From assembly GCA_903938955.1 (NCBI GenBank), contig CAJAFJ010000060.1, positions 1-20,332 on the forward strand: a stretch of 20,332 nucleotides of DNA. Reading direction: 5' to 3'. The DNA comes from an uncultured beta proteobacterium (GTDB lineage: Bacteria > Pseudomonadota > Gammaproteobacteria > Burkholderiales > Burkholderiaceae). The translations under genes were made by a program, and so were the position numbers. The notes below the pieces were generated by a model. The model worked only from the letters and a program-made list of their open reading frames with translations. It ran no database searches and had not been told where the DNA came from. This document shows positions 8,917 to 15,760 of this stretch, piece by piece (the stretch's first letter is position 1; each line of letters starts with the position of its first letter).

Positions 8917-10092
8917 ATGACAATTTCTCACATTTCCCGTCGCGCCGCCATCGCCGCCGCCGTGGCGTCTTTGGCCATGCCCATGGCCATGGCGCAGGCA
9001 CCGGCCAAAATCAAGGTCGGCCTGATGCTGCCAGCCACCGGCACCTACGCCGCGTTGGGCACGGCCATTGAAAACGGCTTCAAGCTCTACCTGACCGAAC
9101 AAGGCGGCAAGCTGGGTGGCCGCGAGGTCGAGTTCTTCAAGGTCGACGATGAATCGGACCCATCCAAAGCGATTGACAACGTCAACAAGCTCATCAAGCG
9201 CGACAACGTGGATGTGCTGGTGGGCAGCGTTCACTCGGGCGTGGCCATGGCCATGGCCAAAGTCGCCAAGACCACGGGCACGCTCATGATCAACCCCAAT
9301 GGCGGTGCTGACGCGATTACCGGCGCCATGTGCGCGGTCAATATTTTCCGCAGCAGTTTCAGCAGTTGGCAGCCAGGCTATTCCATTGGCCAGGCCATGG
9401 CGGCCAAGGGCCACAAGACCGCGGCCTCCATCACCTGGAAATACGCTGCTGGCGATGAAATGGCCAAGGGCTTCAAGGAAGGTTTTGAGAAGGCGGGTGG
9501 CAAGGTCACCAAAGAGCTGACCCTGCCTTTCCCTAATGTGGAGTTTCAAGCGCTGTTGACCGAAATTGCTGCAACCAAACCCGATGCCGTGTTCTCGTTT
9601 TTTGCCGGCGGCGGTGCCGTGAAGTTCGTGAAGGATTACGCCGGGGCCGGTCTGAAGAAAAAAATTCCCCTGTTTGGCACCGGCTTCCTGACCGATGGCA
9701 CGCTGGATGCGCAAGGTGCCGATGCCGAGGGCGTCTTCACTTCGCTGCACTACGCCGACGGCTTGAACACCCCGCGTGACAACGCCTTCCGCCTGGCCTA
9801 CGCCAAAACCTTCAAGATGCAGCCCGACGTGTATGCGGTGCAAGGCTACGATGCGGCCCAGATGCTGGGCGTGGGTCTGACTGCGGTCAAGGGCGACGCG
9901 AAGAACGCAGCGGGCATTTCTGCCGCGTTGACCAAGGCCACCATCGACAGCCCACGCGGCAAATTCACCATCTCCAAGGCGCACAACCCAATTCAGGACA
10001 TGTACCTGCGCCAGGTCTCTGGCAAGGAGAACAAGGTGGTCGGCATCGCCAGCAAAGCGCTGGAAGACCCGGCCCGCGGCTGCCGCATGTAA
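8917..10092 (+). CDS. Branched-chain-amino-acid-type ABC transporter substrate-binding protein
   Basis: This 391-residue periplasmic binding protein (Peripla_BP_6/HAAT family) delivers ligand to the importer encoded just downstream. Residues 1-26 form a signal peptide: two arginines (SRRAA), an alanine-rich core and a cleavage site around AMA-QA. The mature start KIKVGLMLPATGTYAALG is the usual first strand and ligand-binding loop of this family, and VGSVHSGVAMAMAKV with INPNGGADAITG follows. An AGGAGA ribosome-binding site precedes the ATG at 8917. HAAT binding proteins take up branched-chain amino acids, amides, urea or aromatic acids. Next to a meta-cleavage operon and an IOR, an aromatic or aryl-2-oxo acid is plausible, but this is inference. 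A strong hairpin follows its stop codon. Confidence 0.93.
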   Translation: MTISHISRRAAIAAAVASLAMPMAMAQAPAKIKVGLMLPATGTYAALGTAIENGFKLYLTEQGGKLGGREVEFFKVDDESDPSKAIDNVNKLIKRDNVDVLVGSVHSGVAMAMAKVAKTTGTLMINPNGGADAITGAMCAVNIFRSSFSSWQPGYSIGQAMAAKGHKTAASITWKYAAGDEMAKGFKEGFEKAGGKVTKELTLPFPNVEFQALLTEIAATKPDAVFSFFAGGGAVKFVKDYAGAGLKKKIPLFGTGFLTDGTLDAQGADAEGVFTSLHYADGLNTPRDNAFRLAYAKTFKMQPDVYAVQGYDAAQMLGVGLTAVKGDAKNAAGISAALTKATIDSPRGKFTISKAHNPIQDMYLRQVSGKENKVVGIASKALEDPARGCRM

Positions 10093-10116
10093 TTTTGGCT
10101 CCTAGCTCCTACATCA

Positions 10117-10139
10117 GCCCTTCCCCGACGGGGAAGGGC
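10117..10139 (+). other. Perfect 10-bp hairpin between binding-protein and permease genes
   Basis: GCCCTTCCCC and GGGGAAGGGC form a perfect 10-bp stem with a 3-nt GAC loop. No T-run follows on either strand, so it is not a classical terminator. It sits 24 nt after the binding-protein stop codon and 17 nt before livH. In binding-protein-dependent systems, a stable hairpin here commonly protects the upstream mRNA and lowers downstream expression, giving an excess of binding protein. It may also be one copy of a dispersed palindromic repeat. Confidence 0.75.
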
Positions 10140-10156
10140 GCCAAGCGGAAATCAAT

Positions 10157-11038
10157 ATGGACTTAACAACCTTTCTCATTCAGTGCCTGAATGCGGTGCA
10201 GTACGGCTTGCTGCTGTTTCTCGTCGCCTCGGGGTTGACACTGATCTTCGGCATCATGGGCGTGATCAATCTGGCCCACGGTAGCTTCTACATGATCGGC
10301 GCTTACATGGCCTACGCCTTGTCCCCCATCGTGGCCGGCACCTTTGGCGGCGGTTTTTTTGCCGTGCTGGTGGTCGGCCTGGTGCTGGCTGTGCTGCTCG
10401 GCTATGTGCTGGAGTGGGCGTTTTACAGCTACCTCTACGACCGTGAGCATCTGCAACAGGTGCTGATGACCTACGGGCTGATTCTGGTGTTTGAGGAACT
10501 GCGCAGCCTGCTGGTCGGCGACGAGGTGTATGGCGTGCCAGTGCCGGAGTTGCTGGCGGGCTCGCTGCAGCTGGGCGAGGTGATGACTTACCCGGTGTAC
10601 CGGCTGTTTGTCTCGGCCGTCTGTTTGGCGCTGGCCGTGGGCATGTTTTTTGTGTTTACCCGCACCCGTCTCGGCATGATGATTCGCGCCGGGGCCAGCA
10701 ACCGCGAGATGGTGCAGTCACTCGGCATCGACATCAAGTTTTTGTACCGCGTGGTGTTTGCCGCTGGCGTGGCAATAGCGGCACTGGCCGGCATGGTGGC
10801 AGCACCGGTGTCGTCGGTCTACCCCGGCATGGGCAACCAGGTGTTGATCATCTGCTTTGTGGTGGTGGTGATCGGTGGCATTGGCTCGATCAAAGGGGCG
10901 CTGGTAGCGGCGCTGATGATTGGCGTGGTGGACACCTTTGGCAAGGTCTTTTTACCGCAGGCCTCGGGCGTGCTGGTGTACCTACTGATGGCGGGCATCC
11001 TGTTGTGGAAACCCGATGGTCTTTTTAAAGCAGGTTGA
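10157..11038 (+). CDS. livH: HAAT/Liv-type ABC transporter permease LivH
   Basis: This 293-residue inner-membrane permease is one half of the translocation channel. The family motif GLTLIFGIMGVINLAHGSF at residues 26-44 is diagnostic of LivH, and the conserved GLVLAVLLGYVLEW, ASNREMVQSLGID and VVVIGGIGSIKGA segments follow. Hydrophobic stretches are spread over the whole length; about eight membrane helices are expected. It starts after a GCGGAA ribosome-binding site just behind the hairpin. LivM starts 4 nt after its stop, suggesting translational coupling. Confidence 0.94.
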   Translation: MDLTTFLIQCLNAVQYGLLLFLVASGLTLIFGIMGVINLAHGSFYMIGAYMAYALSPIVAGTFGGGFFAVLVVGLVLAVLLGYVLEWAFYSYLYDREHLQQVLMTYGLILVFEELRSLLVGDEVYGVPVPELLAGSLQLGEVMTYPVYRLFVSAVCLALAVGMFFVFTRTRLGMMIRAGASNREMVQSLGIDIKFLYRVVFAAGVAIAALAGMVAAPVSSVYPGMGNQVLIICFVVVVIGGIGSIKGALVAALMIGVVDTFGKVFLPQASGVLVYLLMAGILLWKPDGLFKAG

Positions 11039-11042
11039 TGCA

Positions 11043-12056
11043 ATGAATAACAACGAAACTTCCAAGCTCGTCTTTGTGGCGGTCTTTTTTGTCGCGCTGG
11101 CAAGCTTCCCCTTGCTCAGTGGCAACTTTGGCATTGATCTGGTGAGCAAGATCATGATCAACGCCATATTTGCCCTCAGCCTGGAGCTGATTGTGGGTGG
11201 GGCCGGGCTGGTGTGCTTTGGCCAGGCCGCGTTCTTTGGCATTGGCGCGTACATGGCGGTGCTGCTGTCGTCAGACAGTGAACCCGCTTCGCTGTTGTGG
11301 CTGTTGCCGGCTGCGGTGCTGGCCGCCGGGCTGTATGCGCTGGTGGTCGGGGCGTTGTCGCTGCGCACCAAAGGCGTGTACTTCATCATGGTGACGCTGG
11401 CGTTTGCCCAGATGGCCTATTTTGTCGTGCACGACACGCCCTTGGGCGGTGGCTCGGACGGCATCTACTTGAACATCAAACCGGTGCTGGGCAGCGTGCT
11501 GAACCTGGACTCGCCGATGACGATGTACTTCTTCACCCTGGCTTGCCTGGTGGGGGTGTTCGGCTTTTTGGCGGTGTTGCTGCGCTCGCGCTTTGGTCGG
11601 GCACTGGCGGGCATCCGGGTTAATGAGCAGCGCATGCGTGCCACCGGTTTTTCGACCTACCCGTACAAGCTGGCGGCGTTCACCCTCTCTGGCGCCATTG
11701 CTGGCCTGGCGGGCTTTTTGTTTGCCGTGAAGGACGGGTTTGTCAACCCCGAGATGATGAGCTGGCACTTGTCGGGGGCCGTGCTGGTGATGATTATTTT
11801 GGGCGGGCTGGGGCATTTGCGCGGTGCGCTGATCGGTGCATTTGTCTTTGCCCTGCTACAGGAGCTGTTCAAGTCCGAGGCCATCTTTGGTGAATTTGCC
11901 AAGCATTGGCATCTGGGCTTGGGGCTGGTCATCATCGCCGCCGTGGCCCTGCTGCCGCATGGGCTGGTTGATCTGCCCGCGCAATTGCGTGCCCGTCTGG
12001 CCGGTGGCCTGGCGGGTGATTCAGGATGGGGTGGCGCCGCCACCAAGAAGGGATAA
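11043..12056 (+). CDS. livM: HAAT/Liv-type ABC transporter permease LivM
   Basis: This 337-residue second permease of the importer carries the LivM motif LSLELIVGGAGLVCFGQAAF followed by FGIGAYMAVLL at about residues 45-73, and the cytoplasmic EAA-like loop LAGIRVNEQRMRATGFSTYP that contacts the ATPases. Many hydrophobic helices span it, and the carboxy end is a short basic cytoplasmic tail. I chose the ATG at 11043, 4 nt after the livH stop; an in-frame ATG at 11016 would overlap livH. LivG follows after 3 nt. Confidence 0.93.
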   Translation: MNNNETSKLVFVAVFFVALASFPLLSGNFGIDLVSKIMINAIFALSLELIVGGAGLVCFGQAAFFGIGAYMAVLLSSDSEPASLLWLLPAAVLAAGLYALVVGALSLRTKGVYFIMVTLAFAQMAYFVVHDTPLGGGSDGIYLNIKPVLGSVLNLDSPMTMYFFTLACLVGVFGFLAVLLRSRFGRALAGIRVNEQRMRATGFSTYPYKLAAFTLSGAIAGLAGFLFAVKDGFVNPEMMSWHLSGAVLVMIILGGLGHLRGALIGAFVFALLQELFKSEAIFGEFAKHWHLGLGLVIIAAVALLPHGLVDLPAQLRARLAGGLAGDSGWGGAATKKG

Positions 12057-12059
12057 GCC

Positions 12060-12815
12060 ATGAAGCAAACAGAAATTTTGCTGCGAGGCATCAACATCAC
12101 GCGCCGCTGGGGCGGGCTGGTAGCGGTCAACGATGTGTCGATTGAGTTGGCGCGTGGCACCGTGCACGCGGTCATTGGCACCAACGGGGCGGGCAAGTCC
12201 ACCCTGATCAATATGCTGTCGGGGGAGTTCCCACCCTCGACCGGCACCGTCGAACTGATGGGCAAGGACGTCACTGCCTGGCCGCAAGCGCGACGCGCCC
12301 GTGCCGGGCTGGGGCGCAGCTACCAGCGCAACACCATTTACCCCACGTTCAGCGTGTTCGAGAACTGCCGCCTGGCGGCACAAGCCGGTGCCCAAAAGCC
12401 CTGGCTCTGGTGGCAATCGGCCAACGCCTGCGCCTTCAGCACCAGCGCTGCGCGTGACGCCGCCACCCGCGCGGGCCTGGAGCACTTGCTGGACCGGGAA
12501 GCCGGCATGTTGTCGCACGGTCAAAAACGCCAGTTGGAAATTGCCATGTGCTTGGCCACCAAGCCCCAGGTGCTGCTGCTTGATGAGCCGCTGGCCGGCA
12601 TGGGCGCCGAGGAAACCGAGCGCATGCTCAAACTGCTCGACGCGCTGCGCGCCGACCATGCCATCTTGCTGGTGGAGCACGACATGGATGCGGTGTTCCG
12701 CATTGCCGATGTCATCACCGTGATGGTCAACGGCATCCGAATAGCCTCGGGCGATGCTGACTTTATCCGTAACAGCCCGGAAGTGCGTCACGCCTATCTC
12801 GGGGAGGGACACTGA
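12060..12815 (+). CDS. livG: HAAT/Liv-type ABC transporter ATP-binding protein LivG
   Basis: This 251-residue ABC ATPase powers the importer with LivF. Walker A GTNGAGKST is at 40-48, Q-loop Q89, signature LSHGQ at 151-155 (the usual LivG form is LSYGQ), Walker B VLLLDEP at 171-177 with catalytic E176, and the H-loop His is H207 in LVEHDM. The tail is the short LivG type. It is preceded by livM with a 3-nt gap and followed by livF after a single base. Confidence 0.94.
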   Translation: MKQTEILLRGINITRRWGGLVAVNDVSIELARGTVHAVIGTNGAGKSTLINMLSGEFPPSTGTVELMGKDVTAWPQARRARAGLGRSYQRNTIYPTFSVFENCRLAAQAGAQKPWLWWQSANACAFSTSAARDAATRAGLEHLLDREAGMLSHGQKRQLEIAMCLATKPQVLLLDEPLAGMGAEETERMLKLLDALRADHAILLVEHDMDAVFRIADVITVMVNGIRIASGDADFIRNSPEVRHAYLGEGH

Positions 12816-12816
12816 C

Positions 12817-13533
12817 ATGATAAATAACGACTTTTTGGTCGATGCCGCCGGCGTTCACGCTTGGTACGCCTCCAGCCATGTGCTGCACGGCATCGACATC
12901 CAGATCGCCCGTGGGCAAACCATGGGCTTGCTCGGGCGCAACGGCATGGGCAAAAGCACGCTGATCCGTACTTTGTTGGGCCATGTGACCCAACGCGAAG
13001 GCCGCATCACCTTGTTTGGGCAAGATGCCTCGCGCGCCAAACCGCACGAGGTGGCGCGCCTGGGCGTAGCCTATGTGCCCGAAGGCCGCGGGGTGTTTCC
13101 CAACCTGACGGTGCGCGAGAACCTGCTGATGTCCGCGCGCCCCGGGCGCGACGGCCGCAACGACTGGACCTATGACCGCGTCATGCACACCTTTCCACGC
13201 CTGACCGAACGCCTGACCAACATGGGTAACCAGCTGTCTGGCGGCGAACAGCAAATGCTGTCGATTGGGCGGGCGCTGATGACGCACCCGGAGCTGATCA
13301 TTCTGGACGAAGCCACCGAAGGCCTGGCGCCCCTGATCGTGAATGAAATCTGGAACGTCATTGCCGACATCCGCGACAGCGGTATTGCCACGCTGATTGT
13401 GGACCGCGATTACCGCCGCGTGCTGGCGCACAGCGACCAGGCGATCGTGCTGCAAAAAGGCCTGGTGGAACTGTCCGGCCCGTCTGAACAGGTGGCGCTG
13501 GACCCGGCGCTACCCAAGCTGCTTGGCGTTTAA
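12817..13533 (+). CDS. livF: HAAT/Liv-type ABC transporter ATP-binding protein LivF
   Basis: This 238-residue second ATPase of the importer has Walker A GRNGMGKST at 40-48, the LivF-typical YVPEGRGVFPNLTVRENL at 86-103, signature LSGGE at 140-144 and Walker B IILDEATEGLAP with D164 and E165. The place of the usual LivF H-loop motif LVEQN is IVDRD (residues 194-198), so the H-loop position carries Arg. This is an asymmetry on top of the normal LivG/LivF difference. The ATG at 12817 is one base after the livG stop; longer in-frame starts would overlap livG. It is followed after 19 nt by a hemerythrin-domain gene. Confidence 0.93.
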   Translation: MINNDFLVDAAGVHAWYASSHVLHGIDIQIARGQTMGLLGRNGMGKSTLIRTLLGHVTQREGRITLFGQDASRAKPHEVARLGVAYVPEGRGVFPNLTVRENLLMSARPGRDGRNDWTYDRVMHTFPRLTERLTNMGNQLSGGEQQMLSIGRALMTHPELIILDEATEGLAPLIVNEIWNVIADIRDSGIATLIVDRDYRRVLAHSDQAIVLQKGLVELSGPSEQVALDPALPKLLGV

Positions 13534-13552
13534 CTCATTAAGGAATTTCAAT

Positions 13553-14134
13553 ATGTCATTAGCCGCCACGATCATCAGGGACGAACACCGGGCGCTGGCT
13601 TCAGTCGTCAAGGGCTTGCAGTTTCTGATTCAGGAAATTCAAAACCGGGGCCAAACGCCGGATTTCCCGCTGCTGCAGTCCATCGTCTCTTACATCGAGC
13701 AGTTTCCCGACAAACTGCATCACCCCAAAGAAGATCAGTACCTGTTTCCGGCCTTGCGTCAACGTCACCCGGAATCCGCAGCTGAGCTGGATATTCTGGA
13801 AGATGAGCATGCGCGCGGCACCGCTGTCACCGCGCGGGTGATGAAAAGCTTGCAAGACTACCAAGCTGACCAGAGTCACTTTGAAGCATTCGCCGACGCG
13901 GTAGACGACTACGCCAATTTCCATTGGGCCCACATGAGCCGGGAAGAAAACTTGATCTTGCCCCTGGCAGAAAAGTACCTGACGGCAGAGGACTGGGTGA
14001 GCATCAATGCCGCCTTCAAATCCAACAGTGACCCGTTAGTGGGCATCAACACCCAACGCGAGTTTCGTGAGCTGTTTCGCCGTCTGGTCAACCTGATTCC
14101 GGCGCCGCACGGCCTCGGTGCCGAGCGCCGGTAA
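13553..14134 (+). CDS. Hemerythrin HHE-domain protein
   Basis: This 193-residue, probably cytoplasmic, four-helix-bundle protein fits the HHE cation-binding family, which holds a di-iron site that can bind O2 or handle iron, NO or peroxide. Candidate ligands are H12 (RDEHRAL), H56/H57 and E60 (LHHPKEDQYLFPAL), H86 (LEDEHARG), and H124/H127 with E131/E132 (FHWAHMSREENLILP). A helical tail of about 45 residues with no clear family match follows. The start at 13553 has an AAGGAA ribosome-binding site; a longer in-frame start would overlap livF. It lies only 19 nt after livF and ahead of the terminator, so it is likely the last gene of the transporter transcript. Confidence 0.88.
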   Translation: MSLAATIIRDEHRALASVVKGLQFLIQEIQNRGQTPDFPLLQSIVSYIEQFPDKLHHPKEDQYLFPALRQRHPESAAELDILEDEHARGTAVTARVMKSLQDYQADQSHFEAFADAVDDYANFHWAHMSREENLILPLAEKYLTAEDWVSINAAFKSNSDPLVGINTQREFRELFRRLVNLIPAPHGLGAERR

Positions 14135-14146
14135 CGGCAAAGAACC

Positions 14147-14170
14147 GCGTCATTGCGAATGCAGTGACGC
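14147..14170 (+). repeat. 10-bp palindrome (GCGTCATTGC/GCAGTGACGC)
   Basis: GCGTCATTGC, a GAAT loop, then GCAGTGACGC form a 10-bp stem in RNA with one G-U pair. It begins 12 nt after the hemerythrin stop and precedes the terminator. The CGTCATTGCGA core looks like dispersed intergenic palindromes common in proteobacteria, but no second copy was seen in this window. Confidence 0.5.
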
Positions 14171-14205
14171 CATCCATGACTTCGGTGCTCTGAATTGTTG
14201 CGCAC

Positions 14206-14243
14206 AGGCCGCTTTGCCATTGCCCTGGCAGAGCGGCCTTTTT
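14206..14243 (+). terminator. Rho-independent terminator after the hemerythrin gene
   Basis: AGGCCGCTTTGCCA and TGGCAGAGCGGCCT form a 14-bp stem with one G-U pair and a 6-nt loop, directly followed by five T. The T-run lies only on the + strand side, so it ends the rightward livHMGF-hemerythrin transcript, 71 nt after the last stop codon. Confidence 0.88.
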
Positions 14244-14280
14244 GCGTTCAGAGCCGGGTGATGGGCGCCTGTGCGCCGAA

Positions 14281-14739
14281 TCAGCGTAGCTTCAGCCCGC
14301 GCCGTACAACCACCGGTTTGCCACCGAGCCGTTTCTTGGTCATCCAGTGCGCCAGCGCCGAGTCCAGCTGATCCGCGTGCTTGGGAAACCAGTCGGCCAG
14401 TTGCGCCACCAGTTCACGGCAAATGGTGGCATCCCCTTGCGCCAGTAAACCTTGAACCTCATGGACTGACTTCATCACCGCCGCATGCTCGTCAATATGG
14501 CACTCTCTGGGCGGAAATTCGTTATCCACCATCAAGCCATTTTCCATGTCGAAATGACGCGCCAAATGTTCCGCAAACTGGTCCAGCAGCGCGGGCAGGG
14601 CGGCATCGTCGGCGCCTTGCAGGCGTCCGAGCAACGTGACGAACTCTTCATGCACGGCATCAATCGGGCCGTACCCAAGTAGAAATTCGTCGCCCCATTG
14701 CATCGGATCGGCGCTTGAGTGGGTATCGGGAGTTGTCAT
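14281..14739 (-). CDS. Bacteriohemerythrin
   Basis: This 152-residue single-domain hemerythrin reversibly binds O2 at a di-iron centre. All seven canonical ligands are present with correct spacing: H30 (IDAVHEEF), H62 and E66 (HFDMENGLM), H81 and H85 (CHIDEHAAVM), H121 and D126 (WFPKHADQLD). W15 in the MQWGDEFLLGYG start matches the conserved early Trp. It has no signal peptide or membrane segment. A short basic tail (KKRLGGKPVVVRRGLKLR) extends beyond the domain. It faces the HHE-domain gene tail-to-tail across the terminator. Its subfamily (signature type with WxxxH...D) differs from that neighbour, so the two are not a recent tandem duplication. Confidence 0.93.
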   Translation of the reverse strand: MTTPDTHSSADPMQWGDEFLLGYGPIDAVHEEFVTLLGRLQGADDAALPALLDQFAEHLARHFDMENGLMVDNEFPPRECHIDEHAAVMKSVHEVQGLLAQGDATICRELVAQLADWFPKHADQLDSALAHWMTKKRLGGKPVVVRRGLKLR

Positions 14740-14762
14740 GGTCAGTGCTTTGTGTGCTTAAC

Positions 14763-14798
14763 AAAAAACCCGCTGCAGCTATTGCCAGAGCGGGTTTT
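14763..14798 (-). terminator. Intrinsic terminator downstream of tRNA-Met
   Basis: AAAACCCGCT and AGCGGGTTTT form a perfect 10-bp stem around 14 nt. On the - strand the right arm is followed by a run of T (six consecutive A on the + strand), so it ends transcription coming from the tRNA. The + strand side also has four T, so weak bidirectional function is possible. Confidence 0.8.
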
Positions 14799-14830
14799 AA
14801 GAGTTTCTGACACTGTCTGAAACGAAATCT

Positions 14831-14907
14831 TGGTGGTGATAGGTGGATTTGAACCACCGACATCAGCATTATGAATGCTGCGCTCTAACCAACTGAGCTA
14901 TATCACC
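14831..14907 (-). tRNA. tRNA-Met (CAU anticodon, elongator type)
   Basis: The 77-nt reverse-complement sequence folds as a full cloverleaf: acceptor arm GGTGATA/TATCACC, D-arm GCTCAGTTGGTTAGAGC, anticodon stem CAGCA/TGCTG around TTCATAA (anticodon CAU), T-arm GGTGG-TTCAAAT-CCACC, and encoded CCA. The first acceptor pair is G-C, unlike initiator tRNA-fMet, so it is elongator Met. A lysidine-modified tRNA-Ile2 also has CAU in the gene and is less likely given the overall sequence. Confidence 0.93.
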
Positions 14908-14918
14908 AACAGTCCAAG

Positions 14919-14949
14919 ATTATAGCGGTATGCGGGATCGAATTTTCAA
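14919..14949 (-). promoter_or_regulatory. Sigma-70-like promoter of tRNA-Met
   Basis: On the - strand a perfect TATAAT (14924-14919) lies 11 nt before the tRNA 5' end, placing the start of transcription close to the mature end. A TTGAAA (14949-14944) lies 19 nt upstream, longer than the usual 17. The -35 box overlaps the stop codon of the enoyl-CoA hydratase gene. Confidence 0.6.
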
Positions 14950-15725
14950 AGGTTCTGGAAATTTGCTGTGCGTTTGTTGACAAACGCGTCCATGCCTTCT
15001 TTTTGGTCGGCGGTTGAGAACAGGGCATGGAACAGGCGGCGCTCAAAGTGGATGCCCTCGTGCAGTGAGGTTTCAAACGACTGGTTGACCGATTCCTTGG
15101 TCGCCATGGTGGCGATTTGTGAGAAGCTGCTGATCATCAGTGCTGCGCCCAAGGCTTCTTCCATCAGCTTCTCCAGCGGCACCACGCGGCTGACCAGTCC
15201 GGCGCGCTCGGCTTCGGTGGCGTCCATCATGCGGCCGGTCAGGGCCATGTCCATGGCTTTGGCTTTGCCGATCGCGCGCGGCAAACGCTGCGTGCCGCCC
15301 GCACCGGGGATGATGCCCAGCTTGATTTCGGGTTGACCAAAGCGTGCGTTGTCGGCAGCGATGATGAAGTCGCACATCATCGCCAACTCACAACCGCCAC
15401 CCAGCGCAAAGCCGCTGACCGCAGCAATGACCGGCTTGCGCACCGAGCGAATGTGTTCCCAGTTGCGCGTGATGAAATTGATTTTGTAGGCTTCGGCAAA
15501 GTTCATCGTCGCCATGGCGCCAATGTCGGCACCGGCTGCAAAGGCTTTTTCGCTGCCCGTGATGATCATGCAGCCAATGGCTGGGTCGGCATCAAAGGCC
15601 AGCAGGGCTGCACCCAATTCGTCCATCAATTGGGCGTTGAGTGCATTCAGTTGCTTGGGGCGATTCAGTGTGATGATGCCCACTTTTTCAGCTTCGGTGC
15701 GGACGGTGATCATTTCAAAATTCAT
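14946..15725 (-). CDS. Enoyl-CoA hydratase (crotonase family)
   Basis: This 259-residue crotonase-fold enzyme hydrates 2-enoyl-CoA thioesters to 3-hydroxyacyl-CoA in fatty acid or aromatic acid (phenylacetate-type) beta-oxidation. The oxyanion-hole segment [11 protein letters not shown] is at about 61-71. The two catalytic glutamates are E113 ([13 protein letters not shown]) and E133 ([19 protein letters not shown]), twenty residues apart as in mitochondrial crotonase. The carboxy-terminal helix [20 protein letters not shown] is typical of the FadB1x/PaaF-like group. A GGAGA ribosome-binding site precedes it, 35 nt after the M61 peptidase gene, so it may be read through from that gene. The exact substrate is not decided by sequence. 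Confidence 0.93.
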   Translation of the reverse strand: MNFEMITVRTEAEKVGIITLNRPKQLNALNAQLMDELGAALLAFDADPAIGCMIITGSEKAFAAGADIGAMATMNFAEAYKINFITRNWEHIRSVRKPVIAAVSGFALGGGCELAMMCDFIIAADNARFGQPEIKLGIIPGAGGTQRLPRAIGKAKAMDMALTGRMMDATEAERAGLVSRVVPLEKLMEEALGAALMISSFSQIATMATKESVNQSFETSLHEGIHFERRLFHALFSTADQKEGMDAFVNKRTANFQNL

Positions 15726-15760
15726 GGGGTTCTCCGGGATGGGGGTAAAAATTAACGGTC

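Noticed and set aside
7343..9984. Long antisense open frames (552 and 390 codons) over the IOR and binding-protein genes.
   Set aside because: They are shadows of GC-rich codon use; translations are His/Gly/Arg-rich with no family motifs, while the + strand proteins are clear family members.
13397..13552. Longer amino terminus for the HHE hemerythrin protein.
   Set aside because: It would overlap livF, and the ATG at 13553 has an AAGGAA box and gives a normal HHE amino end.
14831..14907. tRNA-Ile2 (lysidine-modified CAU) instead of tRNA-Met.
   Set aside because: It cannot be fully excluded without a tilS-identity check, but the whole sequence resembles elongator tRNA-Met better.
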